From contig JAPMTR010000065.1 in NCBI GenBank assembly GCA_026552975.1, positions 45,359 to 109,358 of the forward strand: 64,000 nucleotides of DNA, in the 5' to 3' direction. Shown here one piece after another: positions 8,601-17,066 of this stretch (position 1 is its first letter; each line of letters starts with the position of its first letter). The notes beneath the pieces are model-generated. The model had not been told where the DNA came from. It saw only the letters and a program-made list of their open reading frames with translations, and ran no database searches. This stretch comes from Candidatus Methanoperedens sp. Lineage in GTDB: Archaea; Halobacteriota; Methanosarcinia; Methanosarcinales; Methanoperedenaceae. Position numbers and translations under genes: made by a program.

Positions 8601-9950
8601 AGCATCAATTTTTTGACTTATGGTTTTTTGTCCAGAACCTGGTAATATTACTACTGTTCCATTTGGATGCGCATAGATGAGGTTGAACGTAAAATCTATA
8701 GATGAATCATACCCATTATTGATCCTGCCATAATAAGATTGTCCTGTAACGATTGTGTCAGTTGAATAAGAAGCATTCGAATACAAATCAATAAAAACTC
8801 CTGTACCACCTGTCGCTGAGCTTGCTGTACAACCAGATGTAGAAGCAGTTGTGAGTAAAGTTATGCTTGCACTTGTTGGGTTCGCCCCGCAACTTCCATA
8901 ATCAGTTGTTATCCCTGTGGCAACTGTTGCTCCGTTGCTTGGCAAGAACCTGTATGTTGCAGTGGCATTTTGTGAAATTGCATTATATAAGGAAAGGGTA
9001 GGTGCTGTTACATTCGCTCCTGATACTGTGATTGTTGTATTGGGAGATGAGTACCCTGTTTTTGAAGCAGTTATTATGATACTCTTATTTGATGATGTAA
9101 ATGAATAATATCCTGTTGAATTCGTTGTTGTGGATACGCTTGTATTTGTTGTAATGTTTGCTCCATTTACACCTGTTCCGTTCGCTAAATATATGACCCG
9201 ACCTGTGACAGTGTATGGTATGATCTCTTTAAAGGAAGCTGTTATTAAAGCCCAGTCATTAGAAGAAACGGTCCAGGACATAGATTGTGAACCTGCTGTA
9301 GATTGTAAATAGTACTGGGCATCTGCTGTGTAACTTCCCCCGTCATGTTTATAAAGCAAATTATTGCTATTTGAACTTGGTACATCTCCAGAACCGTGAA
9401 ACATTGCATCTATTAATACATCTCCATTCACAGTTGTTGTTAGACTTTGCGAAGGATTTGAATCAGTTCCTGATTTTTGAGCATAAACCTCTAATTCAGA
9501 AAATCCCGTTGCAGATTTATATGTGCTGACATGAATTCTCATGTACTGAGAACCGGTGTTGGGCACAGAAACATTGTGGGCTGAGCCTGTATCTGTTGGA
9601 TTCAAAAGCAAATACCACATTTCAACAGCCCCCTCATCACCGGAATACTGTCTTGTTCCAACCTGTGTGAATGTTCTCGAATTAAAAGTCGGTGCTCCGC
9701 CCGCTCTTGCGGTCGAACCGGAAGTATAAATGTTCAAAACCATAACCGTAGTACCTGAACCTGCTGTATAGGACAATGTCCTCGGGTTTGGCGAGTTCGC
9801 AAATGTGCCTGTCCCGTCGGTCGCTTTTGTATCAAAAGTATGAGCTGCGCTCGCATCACCGCTGATGAGAACAAAATAAATTGAAACACTAATAATAACA
9901 AGAAATAGTGTTGATAAAACCTTTCCAATTGAATCTATCTTTTCCCTCAT
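5682..9950 (-). CDS. Giant modular secreted surface protein
   Basis: The 1422-residue protein begins with a signal peptide: basic MREKIDSIGK, then a hydrophobic stretch ending near DASAAHT. Reading along it I see a beta-rich N-terminal domain (residues ~35-245), a carboxypeptidase-regulatory-like repeat (VTGRVIYLANGTGVNGA), a beta domain containing tripled Asn stretches, a fibronectin-III-like segment (~620-680), a DOMON/CBM9-like domain (LELVFDPNKDA near 760), a second regulatory-like repeat (NITGYVTGAGSPLIGAHIS), and a CARDB-like segment (VGNVDVNNIIVRFYDG). Asn-X-Ser/Thr sites are very numerous, suggesting heavy N-glycosylation. No C-terminal membrane anchor or PGF-type tail is visible, so attachment may be non-covalent. 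It faces the other exported-protein genes across a divergent promoter region. Confidence 0.85.
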   Translation of the reverse strand: MREKIDSIGKVLSTLFLVIISVSIYFVLISGDASAAHTFDTKATDGTGTFANSPNPRTLSYTAGSGTTVMVLNIYTSGSTARAGGAPTFNSRTFTQVGTRQYSGDEGAVEMWYLLLNPTDTGSAHNVSVPNTGSQYMRIHVSTYKSATGFSELEVYAQKSGTDSNPSQSLTTTVNGDVLIDAMFHGSGDVPSSNSNNLLYKHDGGSYTADAQYYLQSTAGSQSMSWTVSSNDWALITASFKEIIPYTVTGRVIYLANGTGVNGANITTNTSVSTTTNSTGYYSFTSSNKSIIITASKTGYSSPNTTITVSGANVTAPTLSLYNAISQNATATYRFLPSNGATVATGITTDYGSCGANPTSASITLLTTASTSGCTASSATGGTGVFIDLYSNASYSTDTIVTGQSYYGRINNGYDSSIDFTFNLIYAHPNGTVVILPGSGQKTISQKIDADYTISLAGITGTIPAGAKLGLRLSKSLQYTTRVFWFGDNGSTTGGPSGYFSVYENTSYPAPLNITSWSNNVTNNNSLSLSVNQGAVVSFNLTAEFAINSNTTTIPSGVTSLGNSSLGSNNFLANFSFPNYGTYYVMLNVSNTSTGSSGVNWTVMVNDITPPNNVTGVNNASAPSTYSVNLLWNEATDNDGGSGIKDYFIFLRNNSINWATKMRTEINASTVFETDPEDGKKNYSDAYRYNAKLAVPVSCQYTECHPGSTSSSTHYPYYMKYNESYLYIAAMVADNDSADFDDYLELVFDPNKDAASTPQSDDRYYEFWEDGKTKSIFKGNGSGWENYTSNAIWNVSRYITSDNSNITGNIFEVRIPLSEIGNLGNGSSIRMGIEVECTHGSAEPPWFSRGQYFPIGAEDDNPSTWNFEPVFRNNTVWDNIGTSTTNDFEATGLLPTFRYYFSVLARDNALNNGSMSSSKTITTSDQDGFNITGYVTGAGSPLIGAHISAGQYTVHSDSKGYYQLNDLINNTYSLEISAVQHTSNTTIVIINGSSISNLNITLEDIPSVTSNTNNAYRANNSILNLNATITDLGSGIKNATVNISSVNSTINEAILTNISGFWINNDAIADIGESYGFVNLTITAYDNAGIVNNSIYMTIWITPPELILTDTNISFSYTASDVEVGDVKENEIVTINATVFNVGNVDVNNIIVRFYDGSTDLNIIENVTIESLTAGERKNATINWSAIIGTHNISIKVDPDNAIPETNETNNNASRPIDVSAWQKYYGSLAGYLGLNDQEMNSFNNWSISGVDGNIFISSLTELNFSNLSALGRNKSGGLAQGNFSRADELLNMTKGSKNATGFSNNNITQIFSLDGTTPRNTTTFTVYGRNITNVPIVDSTYVLNLDSVETAAFITGILWDSSKDDGDGEFGDDGEDLVFIGKINLGKEGINDCLHDYEIAIPSTLGNGANVYFHVELINWN

Positions 9951-10117
9951 TTTAATATCTTCCTCTAATAGTATATTGTATAATTATATATGATTATAAG
10001 CATAATGACGTAAATAATTTCCGAATCATCTGAAAATAGTGATGACACTATTAACAAATACAATATTTTTGAATGAGCATGATAATAATAATATGAAAAA
10101 GTATATATGGAATTAAA

Positions 10118-10137
10118 ATTATGATAATAATAATAAT
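10118..10137. promoter_or_regulatory. Fur-box-like palindrome in the surface-protein divergent promoter
   Basis: ATTATGATAAT followed by AATAATAAT lies 25-44 bases upstream of the gene at 10162. The 11-mer is identical to those at 1600 and 44211. The surrounding 9951-10161 region is very AT-rich, with further GATAATAATA copies near 10081, and serves two divergent genes. The run of AAT repeats reduces confidence that this site is specific. Confidence 0.35.
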
Positions 10138-10161
10138 GAAAAACGATTCTGAGGTAATAAT

Positions 10162-10851
10162 ATGAAAAAAATAAAACAAACAATCGGGATAGTTTTTCTA
10201 GTAATGATCATGATAGTAGCTGTTGAAATGGTAAGTGCATCTGTACCATCAGGTGGCACACTTGCAACTGGAAATAACTCAACAGCTTCCTCTTCAGTAA
10301 GTTCAGGAAGTTCGAATGCCGCAGGAGGATATGTAACAGAAATAAATATAACTGGAAATAACCAGCAGACTGCCAATTGGCAGGGTTTCTGGGGAAATGT
10401 ATCGGCAGGGACTATATATTTGAATGACAGCAGTGGTAATTCTATGTATAATTGGGCCACGGTTGTAACAAATGGCGGTTTCGTATATGCGACTACAAAG
10501 AGCACAGCACCTTCATGGTCATCCGTGACTGCCATATCAGCAGCAACCCTGGATGGTGGTTCGTACTGGAACTTTGGCTCAAAATCCGATAATATTTCAA
10601 ATACCTATACATCTACAAGGGATATCACTATTGCAAGTTATACAGTCTCTGGTGCAATAAATACGACCGTTAATACTTATTTTAATAACTCAGCCGTTTC
10701 GGATGGATCAAGTGCCAGCAGGGCTGGTGTGATCTGGGTTGGGGAGATCAATAATGATAAAACCAACTTCAAGTCCACATCTTCGGATTATGAATTATTG
10801 GTTCCTGTGGTTGCTGGAGATTCGTATAAGTTCTATATAGAAATTTCATAA
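10162..10851 (+). CDS. Secreted GYVT/WQGF-domain protein
   Basis: A 229-residue protein with a signal peptide (MKKIKQTIG, a hydrophobic core, then EMVSASVPSGG) and a Ser/Thr/Gly/Asn-rich linker. The mature part contains GGYVTEINITGNNQQTANWQ followed by GFWG, and ends SSDYELLVPVVAGDSYKFY. Both features recur in the exported protein at 12684-14003, so these are paralogues sharing a full-length domain. There is no transmembrane anchor, so this one is probably released or held by partners. GAGGTAATAAT just before the ATG contains a GAGGT Shine-Dalgarno. Its function is unknown; a role in a pilus-like or surface-layer assembly is speculation. Confidence 0.78.
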   Translation: MKKIKQTIGIVFLVMIMIVAVEMVSASVPSGGTLATGNNSTASSSVSSGSSNAAGGYVTEINITGNNQQTANWQGFWGNVSAGTIYLNDSSGNSMYNWATVVTNGGFVYATTKSTAPSWSSVTAISAATLDGGSYWNFGSKSDNISNTYTSTRDITIASYTVSGAINTTVNTYFNNSAVSDGSSASRAGVIWVGEINNDKTNFKSTSSDYELLVPVVAGDSYKFYIEIS

Positions 10852-10966
10852 TAGGTAAAACAAAGGTTGGGTCTCAAGATCCAGTTGTTTTTTCTTTTTG
10901 AATGTAAATATCTCCCTGATATTATCCCCCTGATTTCGAAAACTTTAAATATCGGATTAAATCATT

Positions 10967-12634
10967 ATGCTAATGATGACTCTAAAAAGGGGACTATTAG
11001 TTCTGTTCTTATTATACTTTATTACTGGCAATGCCATTGCTGCGACCGATCAGGTCATAGTGAATTCTGCGGATTGGCAGGACGTATATTCAGGTGCGCT
11101 TTATGCAGGTCTTGAAGGGATACCTGCCAAATTTCTGGTAACAAGCGATCAGGCTCCATTTTTAATAACGACCCTTGAAAGATCCCGCAGGAATATCCTC
11201 CTGGTAGAATCATCAGCAAATCCTTTTGCATTTGGTTATAAAAGCAGCCTGGAAGCAGCTCGATTTAATGTCGAAGAAATAAAAGACACAGGCAATTCAC
11301 GAAACATTGATCTTGCAAAAAGAACGCAAACAAAGAAATTCATAGTTCTGGATGATGCCTATGGATATAATGCCATTTCAGTTGCACCTTATGCAATAAA
11401 GAACAATTATTTTGTCCTTCTTGCAAACAATTTGAACACTGATGAAATATACTCGTTTTTACGATCAAACCAGGTAGCAGAACTGATCATATATGGAAAC
11501 CTGGACAATGCTCTTAAACAAAAACTAACTGAATTCAATCCTGATGTTATCAACAAAGGGAACAGGTTTGACAACAATCTCGAAATGGTAAAAAGATTTG
11601 GCCCTGCCCAACAGATAATATTTACCAATGGTGAATTCATCGAAAGTGAGATCATGTCAGGAAAAGAGCCGGTCATTTTTGTGGGAAAAGAAAATGTTCC
11701 CGACCAGGTGATCGAATACATAAAAACCAATGATATTAAAACAGGTGTAGTTATCGGAAATGACCTGGTAGGATCATCCCATCTGATAAAAGAAGCCACG
11801 AATGTCACAATATTTCTAAAGTTTGGCCAGGGATTTGCAAATACCGGATCCTCAGAAGTAAAAGCCCTGGATATGTTCCCTATCCCTGTGTATGAAACAA
11901 ATGTGAACGTAAAAAGTATTCAATATAACCGTGAAACAAGATCCCTGGAAGTTACCTATGAAAATAATGGAAAGATAGGGACTTATTTGCGCTCTTCTAT
12001 TGAACTCTTTTCAGCCGGAACAAGGATAGCAACGGTTGGAGATATAGATCCAGTATTGGTGAACCGCGAAAATTCCCTTACAATTTCCTATAATAAAGAT
12101 ATTAATGAACAAGATCTTATTTCAAAGATCACCATCGTTTTCGGGGAATTTCCAAGATCATTAGACCGGGTGTTTCACATAGAAATGCCGGTAGGGCAGA
12201 TCAGTATAAAGGATAATTCCGATTTCAGTATTTCAGGAGCAACATACGAAGTTGATCCTCATAAGCTCAAGATAGGTTTGAAAAACACCGGAGAGGTTCC
12301 TGCGTATGGTAAAACCCAGGTAACCTTCATAGTATATGGTGAAGAGAAAATCCTTACACAGGATAAGGCCATGCATTTAGATCCGGGCGCTTCAGGTGTA
12401 GCTGAATTCATAACTACCCTGAGTGAAACGAATATCGAAGAAAATCCCAGAGTGAAGATCCACCTCAATTATGGTGAGCGTGAATCAACACTTTCAAAAG
12501 TGATCGAGGAAAATCCTGAACTTAAAATAAAATATGCTTCTTATAATACTTTGATCTTGATATTGTTTATCCTCATTGTAATCGGTGCAGTATATTATAC
12601 ACGTAAAAATAAAAATAAGAACAAAGGAAATTGA
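10967..12634 (+). CDS. Membrane-anchored cell-wall-binding-like surface protein
   Basis: A 555-residue exported protein: a short basic start (MTLKRG), a signal sequence ending NAIAATDQ, a long ectodomain, and a C-terminal helix (LILILFILIVIGAVYY) followed by a Lys/Asn-rich tail. Residues ~25-260 repeat an alpha/beta pattern with segments such as GALYAGLEGIPAKFLVTSD and NQVAELIIYGNLDNALKQ, reminiscent of cell-wall-binding repeat 2 (CWB2) modules. Residues ~290-500 are beta-rich. A TATA-like CTTTAAAT near 10942 lies about 25 bases before the start, so translation may begin at 10967 or at the Met at 10976 on a leaderless mRNA. It sits between two paralogous exported proteins. Confidence 0.75.
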   Translation: MLMMTLKRGLLVLFLLYFITGNAIAATDQVIVNSADWQDVYSGALYAGLEGIPAKFLVTSDQAPFLITTLERSRRNILLVESSANPFAFGYKSSLEAARFNVEEIKDTGNSRNIDLAKRTQTKKFIVLDDAYGYNAISVAPYAIKNNYFVLLANNLNTDEIYSFLRSNQVAELIIYGNLDNALKQKLTEFNPDVINKGNRFDNNLEMVKRFGPAQQIIFTNGEFIESEIMSGKEPVIFVGKENVPDQVIEYIKTNDIKTGVVIGNDLVGSSHLIKEATNVTIFLKFGQGFANTGSSEVKALDMFPIPVYETNVNVKSIQYNRETRSLEVTYENNGKIGTYLRSSIELFSAGTRIATVGDIDPVLVNRENSLTISYNKDINEQDLISKITIVFGEFPRSLDRVFHIEMPVGQISIKDNSDFSISGATYEVDPHKLKIGLKNTGEVPAYGKTQVTFIVYGEEKILTQDKAMHLDPGASGVAEFITTLSETNIEENPRVKIHLNYGERESTLSKVIEENPELKIKYASYNTLILILFILIVIGAVYYTRKNKNKNKGN

Positions 12635-12683
12635 AAGGGTTCCTGTTAATTCATGAAAATGTCAAAAAAAAAAAGGTATTAAA

Positions 12684-14003
12684 ATGCATGCGGAATCTAA
12701 TACCAATTTTTGTCACCTTTTTTATATAAGTATATTTCTATTTTCATACTTTCCTGTAGCTTCTGCTGATACTCTTGTTGCATCAAGCGGTTATGTAACC
12801 CAGCTTGATATTTCTGACTCAGACAAGAGCACTACCCACTGGCAGGGATTCTATGGGGTGATCCAGAATGGCAATTTTGTTGATTTTAATCTTACTGGAA
12901 ATACAAGTAATATAAGCCAGTTGAATATTACTTCACCCTCAAACATACAATATCTTTTGTTCTCAAATTCCACCCTTGATTCACTTTCAGGTTTGAGCCC
13001 CGGGAATATCACTAACCTTGATACCATTATCACATCGACATCAGATAATGCAAAAAATACATTTAATAAGACAGGTAATTTCATTCTTGCTGGTGAGACT
13101 ATTTATGGCGTTCCTACAACTTATACGCATGTTAATGGTGACCAGCAAAACTCATACTTCCGGGAAGGCTTCCTTATGAAAGGTTCAACATTTGTCTTTA
13201 TCACGGAGGTTAAAACTAATCTCGGTTTCAATAATATCTCTCAGGATTACCAGGTTATTTTACCAATCGCTCCCCCATCTTTGAACATATATTTTGTATA
13301 CGTCTCTATGTTTGAAGAAACCACAAAAATAAATGGAGAAATTAAAACAAATGGAGAACTTTTTGGAGAAAGTTGTGCCAATGGGGTAGTTATTAAAGAA
13401 GAAATAAATAATATTCAATTTTATGAAATTAGTGAGAGATATTTACAGAAAAATGTTACAAAGATTTACTTTTTTGCTGCCCCTGATCTTTCTATATATG
13501 AAATAATAACAACTCCCTGGAAAAGTTTTGGTAGCATATGCATAAGAAATGAACAGCTCAAAGATCAATCAAAAATTAAAGATTTGACAACACCTGAAGG
13601 TATAATATATGAATATGTCAATATAAACTCAGGTATATGGGAGCTCTCAAATCCGGTTATCAATGATACGGTCATTAAATTTAGAATAAAGAATGATTGG
13701 TTTAAATCAAATGATCTTGAGGTAAGCAGTATAATACTTCAACTATGGAATAAAAACAAATGGATATTACTGGAAACAGAAAAAACTAATAGTGATGAAA
13801 AATTCATATATTACCAGGCAAAAACCGATGCTTTTGGAATATTCGCGATAAGCTCAATTCATCAACCAAATTTTCCTGCGATAATTCCAACGACAACATT
13901 AGAACGGATAGAGAAAAAAATCCTTCCCTATTTTCCATGGTGGTATATTGGAATATCCATATTTTGTATAATAATATATTATTATAAATATCATAAACAT
14001 TGA
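12684..14003 (+). CDS. Anchored GYVT/WQGF surface protein with a PGF-pre-PGF-like domain
   Basis: The 439-residue protein has an N-terminal hydrophobic signal, then SSGYVTQLDISDSDKSTTHW and GFYG, matching the paralogue at 10162. The first ~210 residues align with that protein along its whole length, including the end ISQDYQVILPI. The second half has a strand-rich region ending with NKNKWILLETEK and YYQAKTDAFGIFAISS, typical of the PGF-pre-PGF domain of Methanosarcina-type surface proteins. The C-terminus is a transmembrane helix (WYIGISIFCIIIYYY) with a short basic tail rather than a PGF tail. A poly-A tract and AAAGGT precede the ATG. It may be the anchored partner of the soluble paralogue. 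Confidence 0.75.
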   Translation: MHAESNTNFCHLFYISIFLFSYFPVASADTLVASSGYVTQLDISDSDKSTTHWQGFYGVIQNGNFVDFNLTGNTSNISQLNITSPSNIQYLLFSNSTLDSLSGLSPGNITNLDTIITSTSDNAKNTFNKTGNFILAGETIYGVPTTYTHVNGDQQNSYFREGFLMKGSTFVFITEVKTNLGFNNISQDYQVILPIAPPSLNIYFVYVSMFEETTKINGEIKTNGELFGESCANGVVIKEEINNIQFYEISERYLQKNVTKIYFFAAPDLSIYEIITTPWKSFGSICIRNEQLKDQSKIKDLTTPEGIIYEYVNINSGIWELSNPVINDTVIKFRIKNDWFKSNDLEVSSIILQLWNKNKWILLETEKTNSDEKFIYYQAKTDAFGIFAISSIHQPNFPAIIPTTTLERIEKKILPYFPWWYIGISIFCIIIYYYKYHKH

Positions 14004-14086
14004 ACAAACTTGAAACAATTTTATTCTGTGGCTCTTTTGAAATGACAGTAATTAGCGCAATGCCTGATTTAATAAGTTAATAAAGT

Positions 14087-14647
14087 TCAAAGACTTTTAG
14101 TTTTTGCAATGTCCCCTTCGATATCATCAATTTCCTTTACGAAATCCTGAGCTATTTCTTCTGAAAAAAGTTCCCAGTCATTAATCCCCAGATCAAGAAG
14201 TGCCGCTGTATGTATATCAGATGGTGTTCCCTTTGTGGTAATATTGATACCACAATGTATTTTTTCACTGGTAACACCTGCGCTTGCTATGCTTACCGTG
14301 AGTTTTCCATCGCCTACAAAAAGATCATCGCCATTTCTAGTTATTTCTATGCCTCGTTTTCCCAGTATTTCTTTAATGCAAACGATAAGAAGGCGCTGCA
14401 TGTAATAGGCAAGTCGCATGCTGGCAGGTGAATTGAATCGCTCTACAATTATATGTACCAGGTCATCGCCTTTGATCGTTTTTCCCGCTTTTTCATCTTC
14501 AAGATCCTTCATATTGTCAAAAGTAACATCCATCGGGCCATGGAAAATTACCATGGAATCGCCTTTTATACCCATGCTATATGCCCATAAAGGGGCTATC
14601 TGCGAGCCATCGTATTTTATTCTGTCTTTCAGGATCATTGATTTCAT
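14087..14647 (-). CDS. DUF366-like archaeal protein
   Basis: About 187 residues starting MKSMILKDRIKYDGSQIAPL. A TTG further upstream at 14662 is possible but less likely. The pattern KDRIKYDGSQ, then GIKGDSMVIFHGPMDVTF, with the later QRLLIVCIKEIL, matches my memory of the archaeal DUF366 family, thought to share the biotin/lipoate ligase fold. No Lys of lipoate-ligase type can be identified with certainty. It is cytoplasmic with no membrane segment. It lies between the exported-protein block and the cytochrome gene and is divergent from the latter. Its function is unknown. Confidence 0.65.
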   Translation of the reverse strand: MKSMILKDRIKYDGSQIAPLWAYSMGIKGDSMVIFHGPMDVTFDNMKDLEDEKAGKTIKGDDLVHIIVERFNSPASMRLAYYMQRLLIVCIKEILGKRGIEITRNGDDLFVGDGKLTVSIASAGVTSEKIHCGINITTKGTPSDIHTAALLDLGINDWELFSEEIAQDFVKEIDDIEGDIAKTKSL

Positions 14648-14825
14648 AATAGCTGGTCTCAAATGGATTATTGTCTTTTTATCTATAGCCAGCGAAACTA
14701 TTAAAAAACTCCTATAGGACTATTAGACTCCTATTCGTTAAATATATAAAACCAAATCGAAAGAATAATATACATTGTCGAACAGCAATATATTAAAAAA
14801 AAACGAGACAGTTTGAGGAGATACT

Positions 14826-15767
14826 ATGAAGATAGGAAAAATAATCATTTGTTTGATTTTTATGTCGATCATATTTACGACAGCAGCGTATGCAGCAGAA
14901 GCGAATTTTTCGGCATCTTTGTTAACAGCCAATGATGTCAATTGTAAGAAATGCCATACTGATACTCCGCACGTAATACATGCTAAAAAACCGGTGGAAT
15001 GCGTCAATTGTCATGGTGACAAATTAAACGTAGCCATACCACAATGCACAAAATGCCATAATGGACCGATCCACCAGGTACATGCAGGAAAAGTAAGTAC
15101 CCAGAAATGTGAATATTGTCATAAAACGATCGCAGGCGTACATAATAATCTTATGAGCGAAGCGGTTTGTTCACACTGTCATAAAGACCTGATCACTGTT
15201 CACGGGAATGAAGCAGCGTGTGTAAAGTGCCACAAATCCCCGCCCGGTATCGTAAAACCGCTTAAATCTGAAGGAATGGTGCTTATTTGTGAGAACTGCC
15301 ATGCAAAATCCAGTGTTGCAACGATCCATGGGGAAGTTGATAATAAGAAAGGATGTTACCTGTGCCATGGTGGGACATCAAAAGCAACAGGCAGCGAGAT
15401 ACCACATAATATCCATGCCACAAAGGTGGATTGTAAGGGATGCCATCAGGAAAATGGACAGGTCGTCGTACCCAAATGTACTCGATGCCATGATATAGAT
15501 AAACTGCACGCATTTGGAAAGATCGGAAAATTGACGGCACAAAGCGGCTTGAATTGTGAAGCCTGTCATTCAGATACGACAAAATTATCTGCACCTCAGA
15601 CTACCCCTGCCCAGGTTGAAAATACACCTGGTGCTCCGGTTCAAACATCCAGTGATGATAATATTCCTCAGGGTGAAGAGACGGAATCAGCAGAAACACC
15701 AGGTTTTGAGATCATACCTGCAATAGGATTGATGCTGACAGGTTATATTGTCAGAAGACAAAGATAA
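14826..15767 (+). CDS. Eleven-heme secreted c-type cytochrome with a PGF-CTERM-like tail
   Basis: The 313-residue protein has a signal peptide (MKIGKIIICLIFMSIIFTT, cleavage after AYAA) and eleven CXXCH motifs between residues ~40 and 250: CKKCH, CVNCH, CTKCH, CEYCH, CSHCH, CVKCH, CENCH, CYLCH, CKGCH, CTRCH and CEACH. After a Thr/Pro/Glu-rich linker it ends TPGFEIIPAIGLMLTGYIV followed by RRQR. That layout (PGF, hydrophobic helix, basic end) fits the archaeosortase-processed PGF-CTERM signal, so the cytochrome is probably anchored outside the membrane through a lipid. GAGGAGATACT just before the ATG is a good ribosome site. Likely role: extracellular or pseudoperiplasmic electron transfer. 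A membrane polyferredoxin gene converges on it. Confidence 0.92.
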   Translation: MKIGKIIICLIFMSIIFTTAAYAAEANFSASLLTANDVNCKKCHTDTPHVIHAKKPVECVNCHGDKLNVAIPQCTKCHNGPIHQVHAGKVSTQKCEYCHKTIAGVHNNLMSEAVCSHCHKDLITVHGNEAACVKCHKSPPGIVKPLKSEGMVLICENCHAKSSVATIHGEVDNKKGCYLCHGGTSKATGSEIPHNIHATKVDCKGCHQENGQVVVPKCTRCHDIDKLHAFGKIGKLTAQSGLNCEACHSDTTKLSAPQTTPAQVENTPGAPVQTSSDDNIPQGEETESAETPGFEIIPAIGLMLTGYIVRRQR

Positions 15768-15802
15768 TCGAACTGAATTAAGAAAAAAGTTTGAAGGCAG
15801 CT

Positions 15803-16513
15803 TTACGCTGTCTTCAGGCTGATCACTGGTTTATTTGCCCCAATCTTGCAAGAATCAGTGCATTTCATGCATGCCATGCAATCCGGAGAATCCATAGTAT
15901 TACTTTTTCCTGTCGAATCTTTGCACAGATCAAGATTGCATGCTGAATGACATTTTTTGCAATTCTTACAATCCTCTATTGATATCTTAAGTATCTTATT
16001 TTTTGACAAAAGGGATTGAGCATATCCAACAGGACAGAATCCACACCATGTCCGTGGCATATAGATGAGCCCCAGAGGGATTGATATCAAGAGTGTTGTC
16101 ACTATGCACATGAACACGATGAAACCTCCAAGCGATGCAAGCTCATCCTCAGAGGTAAGTAGCGGATTCATATCCAGGAGCACCATAACGAACATTAATC
16201 CAAGAATTGACGCTATGAGCAATTTGAATGCCTTTGACCTGAGAATTGGGGGCACCTTTTTCTTTTTAGATACTTTTTCAAGTATATATTCCAGGAACGT
16301 ACCTCGCGGGCAGAGCCAGCCGCACCAGAATCTTCCAAGTATTGGCGAAAGGAGAATGCCACCAACGATTATGAACCCAAAAAGGAGAAGCCCTATTTCA
16401 AAATAGGAATCGTTATGGGTAAATATACCATACAATGCTATTATAAAGATCACTGAGCTGACCGCAAGCGATGTGAATTGTGTAGTCTTTCTTATTTTCG
16501 AGTAATTATCCAT
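15803..16513 (-). CDS. NapH-like membrane polyferredoxin
   Basis: A 236-residue protein with about five membrane helices. CGWLCPRGTFLEY near residues 64-76 and CGFCPVGYAQ near 157-166 are the paired cysteine motifs of the NapH/NosR/CcoG-type four-helix family. The C-terminal domain holds two 4Fe-4S clusters (CKNCKKCHSACNLDLC and CMACMKCTDSC). Such proteins pass electrons between quinols and periplasmic acceptors or reduce metal centres. Here it lies next to, and convergent with, the 11-heme cytochrome, consistent with an electron-transfer role, though co-regulation cannot be shown. The CKKCH inside the ferredoxin domain belongs to a cluster motif and is not a heme site. Confidence 0.85.
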   Translation of the reverse strand: MDNYSKIRKTTQFTSLAVSSVIFIIALYGIFTHNDSYFEIGLLLFGFIIVGGILLSPILGRFWCGWLCPRGTFLEYILEKVSKKKKVPPILRSKAFKLLIASILGLMFVMVLLDMNPLLTSEDELASLGGFIVFMCIVTTLLISIPLGLIYMPRTWCGFCPVGYAQSLLSKNKILKISIEDCKNCKKCHSACNLDLCKDSTGKSNTMDSPDCMACMKCTDSCKIGANKPVISLKTA

Positions 16514-16631
16514 TTTTTATGCTCCATTTTGAAGTTGTGTTATTAACAAACTCTAATTATCGGCGGATATATTTAAAGGTTTTGTCAAAACTATACATAA
16601 CCAATCGTTATTAAAAAAAGATGTTTTCATT

Positions 16632-17066
16632 TCAGATAATGCCATCCAGGATCACATGAAGAGCATTGGCCGCAATAATCCCTCCCAGGAAAATAATGAT
16701 ATGAACAGGATAAAGGATATTTTCAAGGGGAAATGATCTGAAAAGGAGATAATAAGAAACAGCGATAATTGCAGCAATATATAATATCCTAACAATCCCA
16801 CCATAAAAAATATTGTGAGAACTTTGCCTGTGCTTGAATAACCATTTATAGGGAAGGATCAGGATCCTCAGTCTGCCCCAGCGTTTGTAAGCTGAGCTAT
16901 CTGTATCAAGATCAGGAGTCACAAATTCAGTCCCTATGAAAAAACCAAGACCGATAGCAAACAATGGTATGGGGCTAAAATGAAATATCCCGTAATTATC
17001 GAGGAATAAGACAACAGCGATAAAAATAAGATAATTGAATATCCTGTGTGTATTATAACCTGGCAT
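16632..17066 (-). CDS. DUF2227/YdjM-like membrane protein with metal-binding residues
   Basis: A 144-residue integral membrane protein starting [15 protein letters not shown]. It has about four hydrophobic segments. Conserved-looking polar residues are His7, the cluster FVTPDLDTDSS (around residues 48-57), HRQSSHN near 79-85 and HVILDG at the C-terminus. This arrangement of His and Asp on helix ends resembles the DUF2227/YdjM group of membrane metal-dependent hydrolases. Its ATG overlaps the hemB stop codon (TAATG), so it is translationally coupled to hemB. The substrate is unknown. Confidence 0.65.
   Translation of the reverse strand: MPGYNTHRIFNYLIFIAVVLFLDNYGIFHFSPIPLFAIGLGFFIGTEFVTPDLDTDSSAYKRWGRLRILILPYKWLFKHRQSSHNIFYGGIVRILYIAAIIAVSYYLLFRSFPLENILYPVHIIIFLGGIIAANALHVILDGII

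Noticed and set aside
15803..16513. CKKCH in the polyferredoxin as a heme-binding site
   Set aside because: It is embedded in a regular CXXCXXCXXXC cluster motif and faces the cytosolic-type ferredoxin domain.
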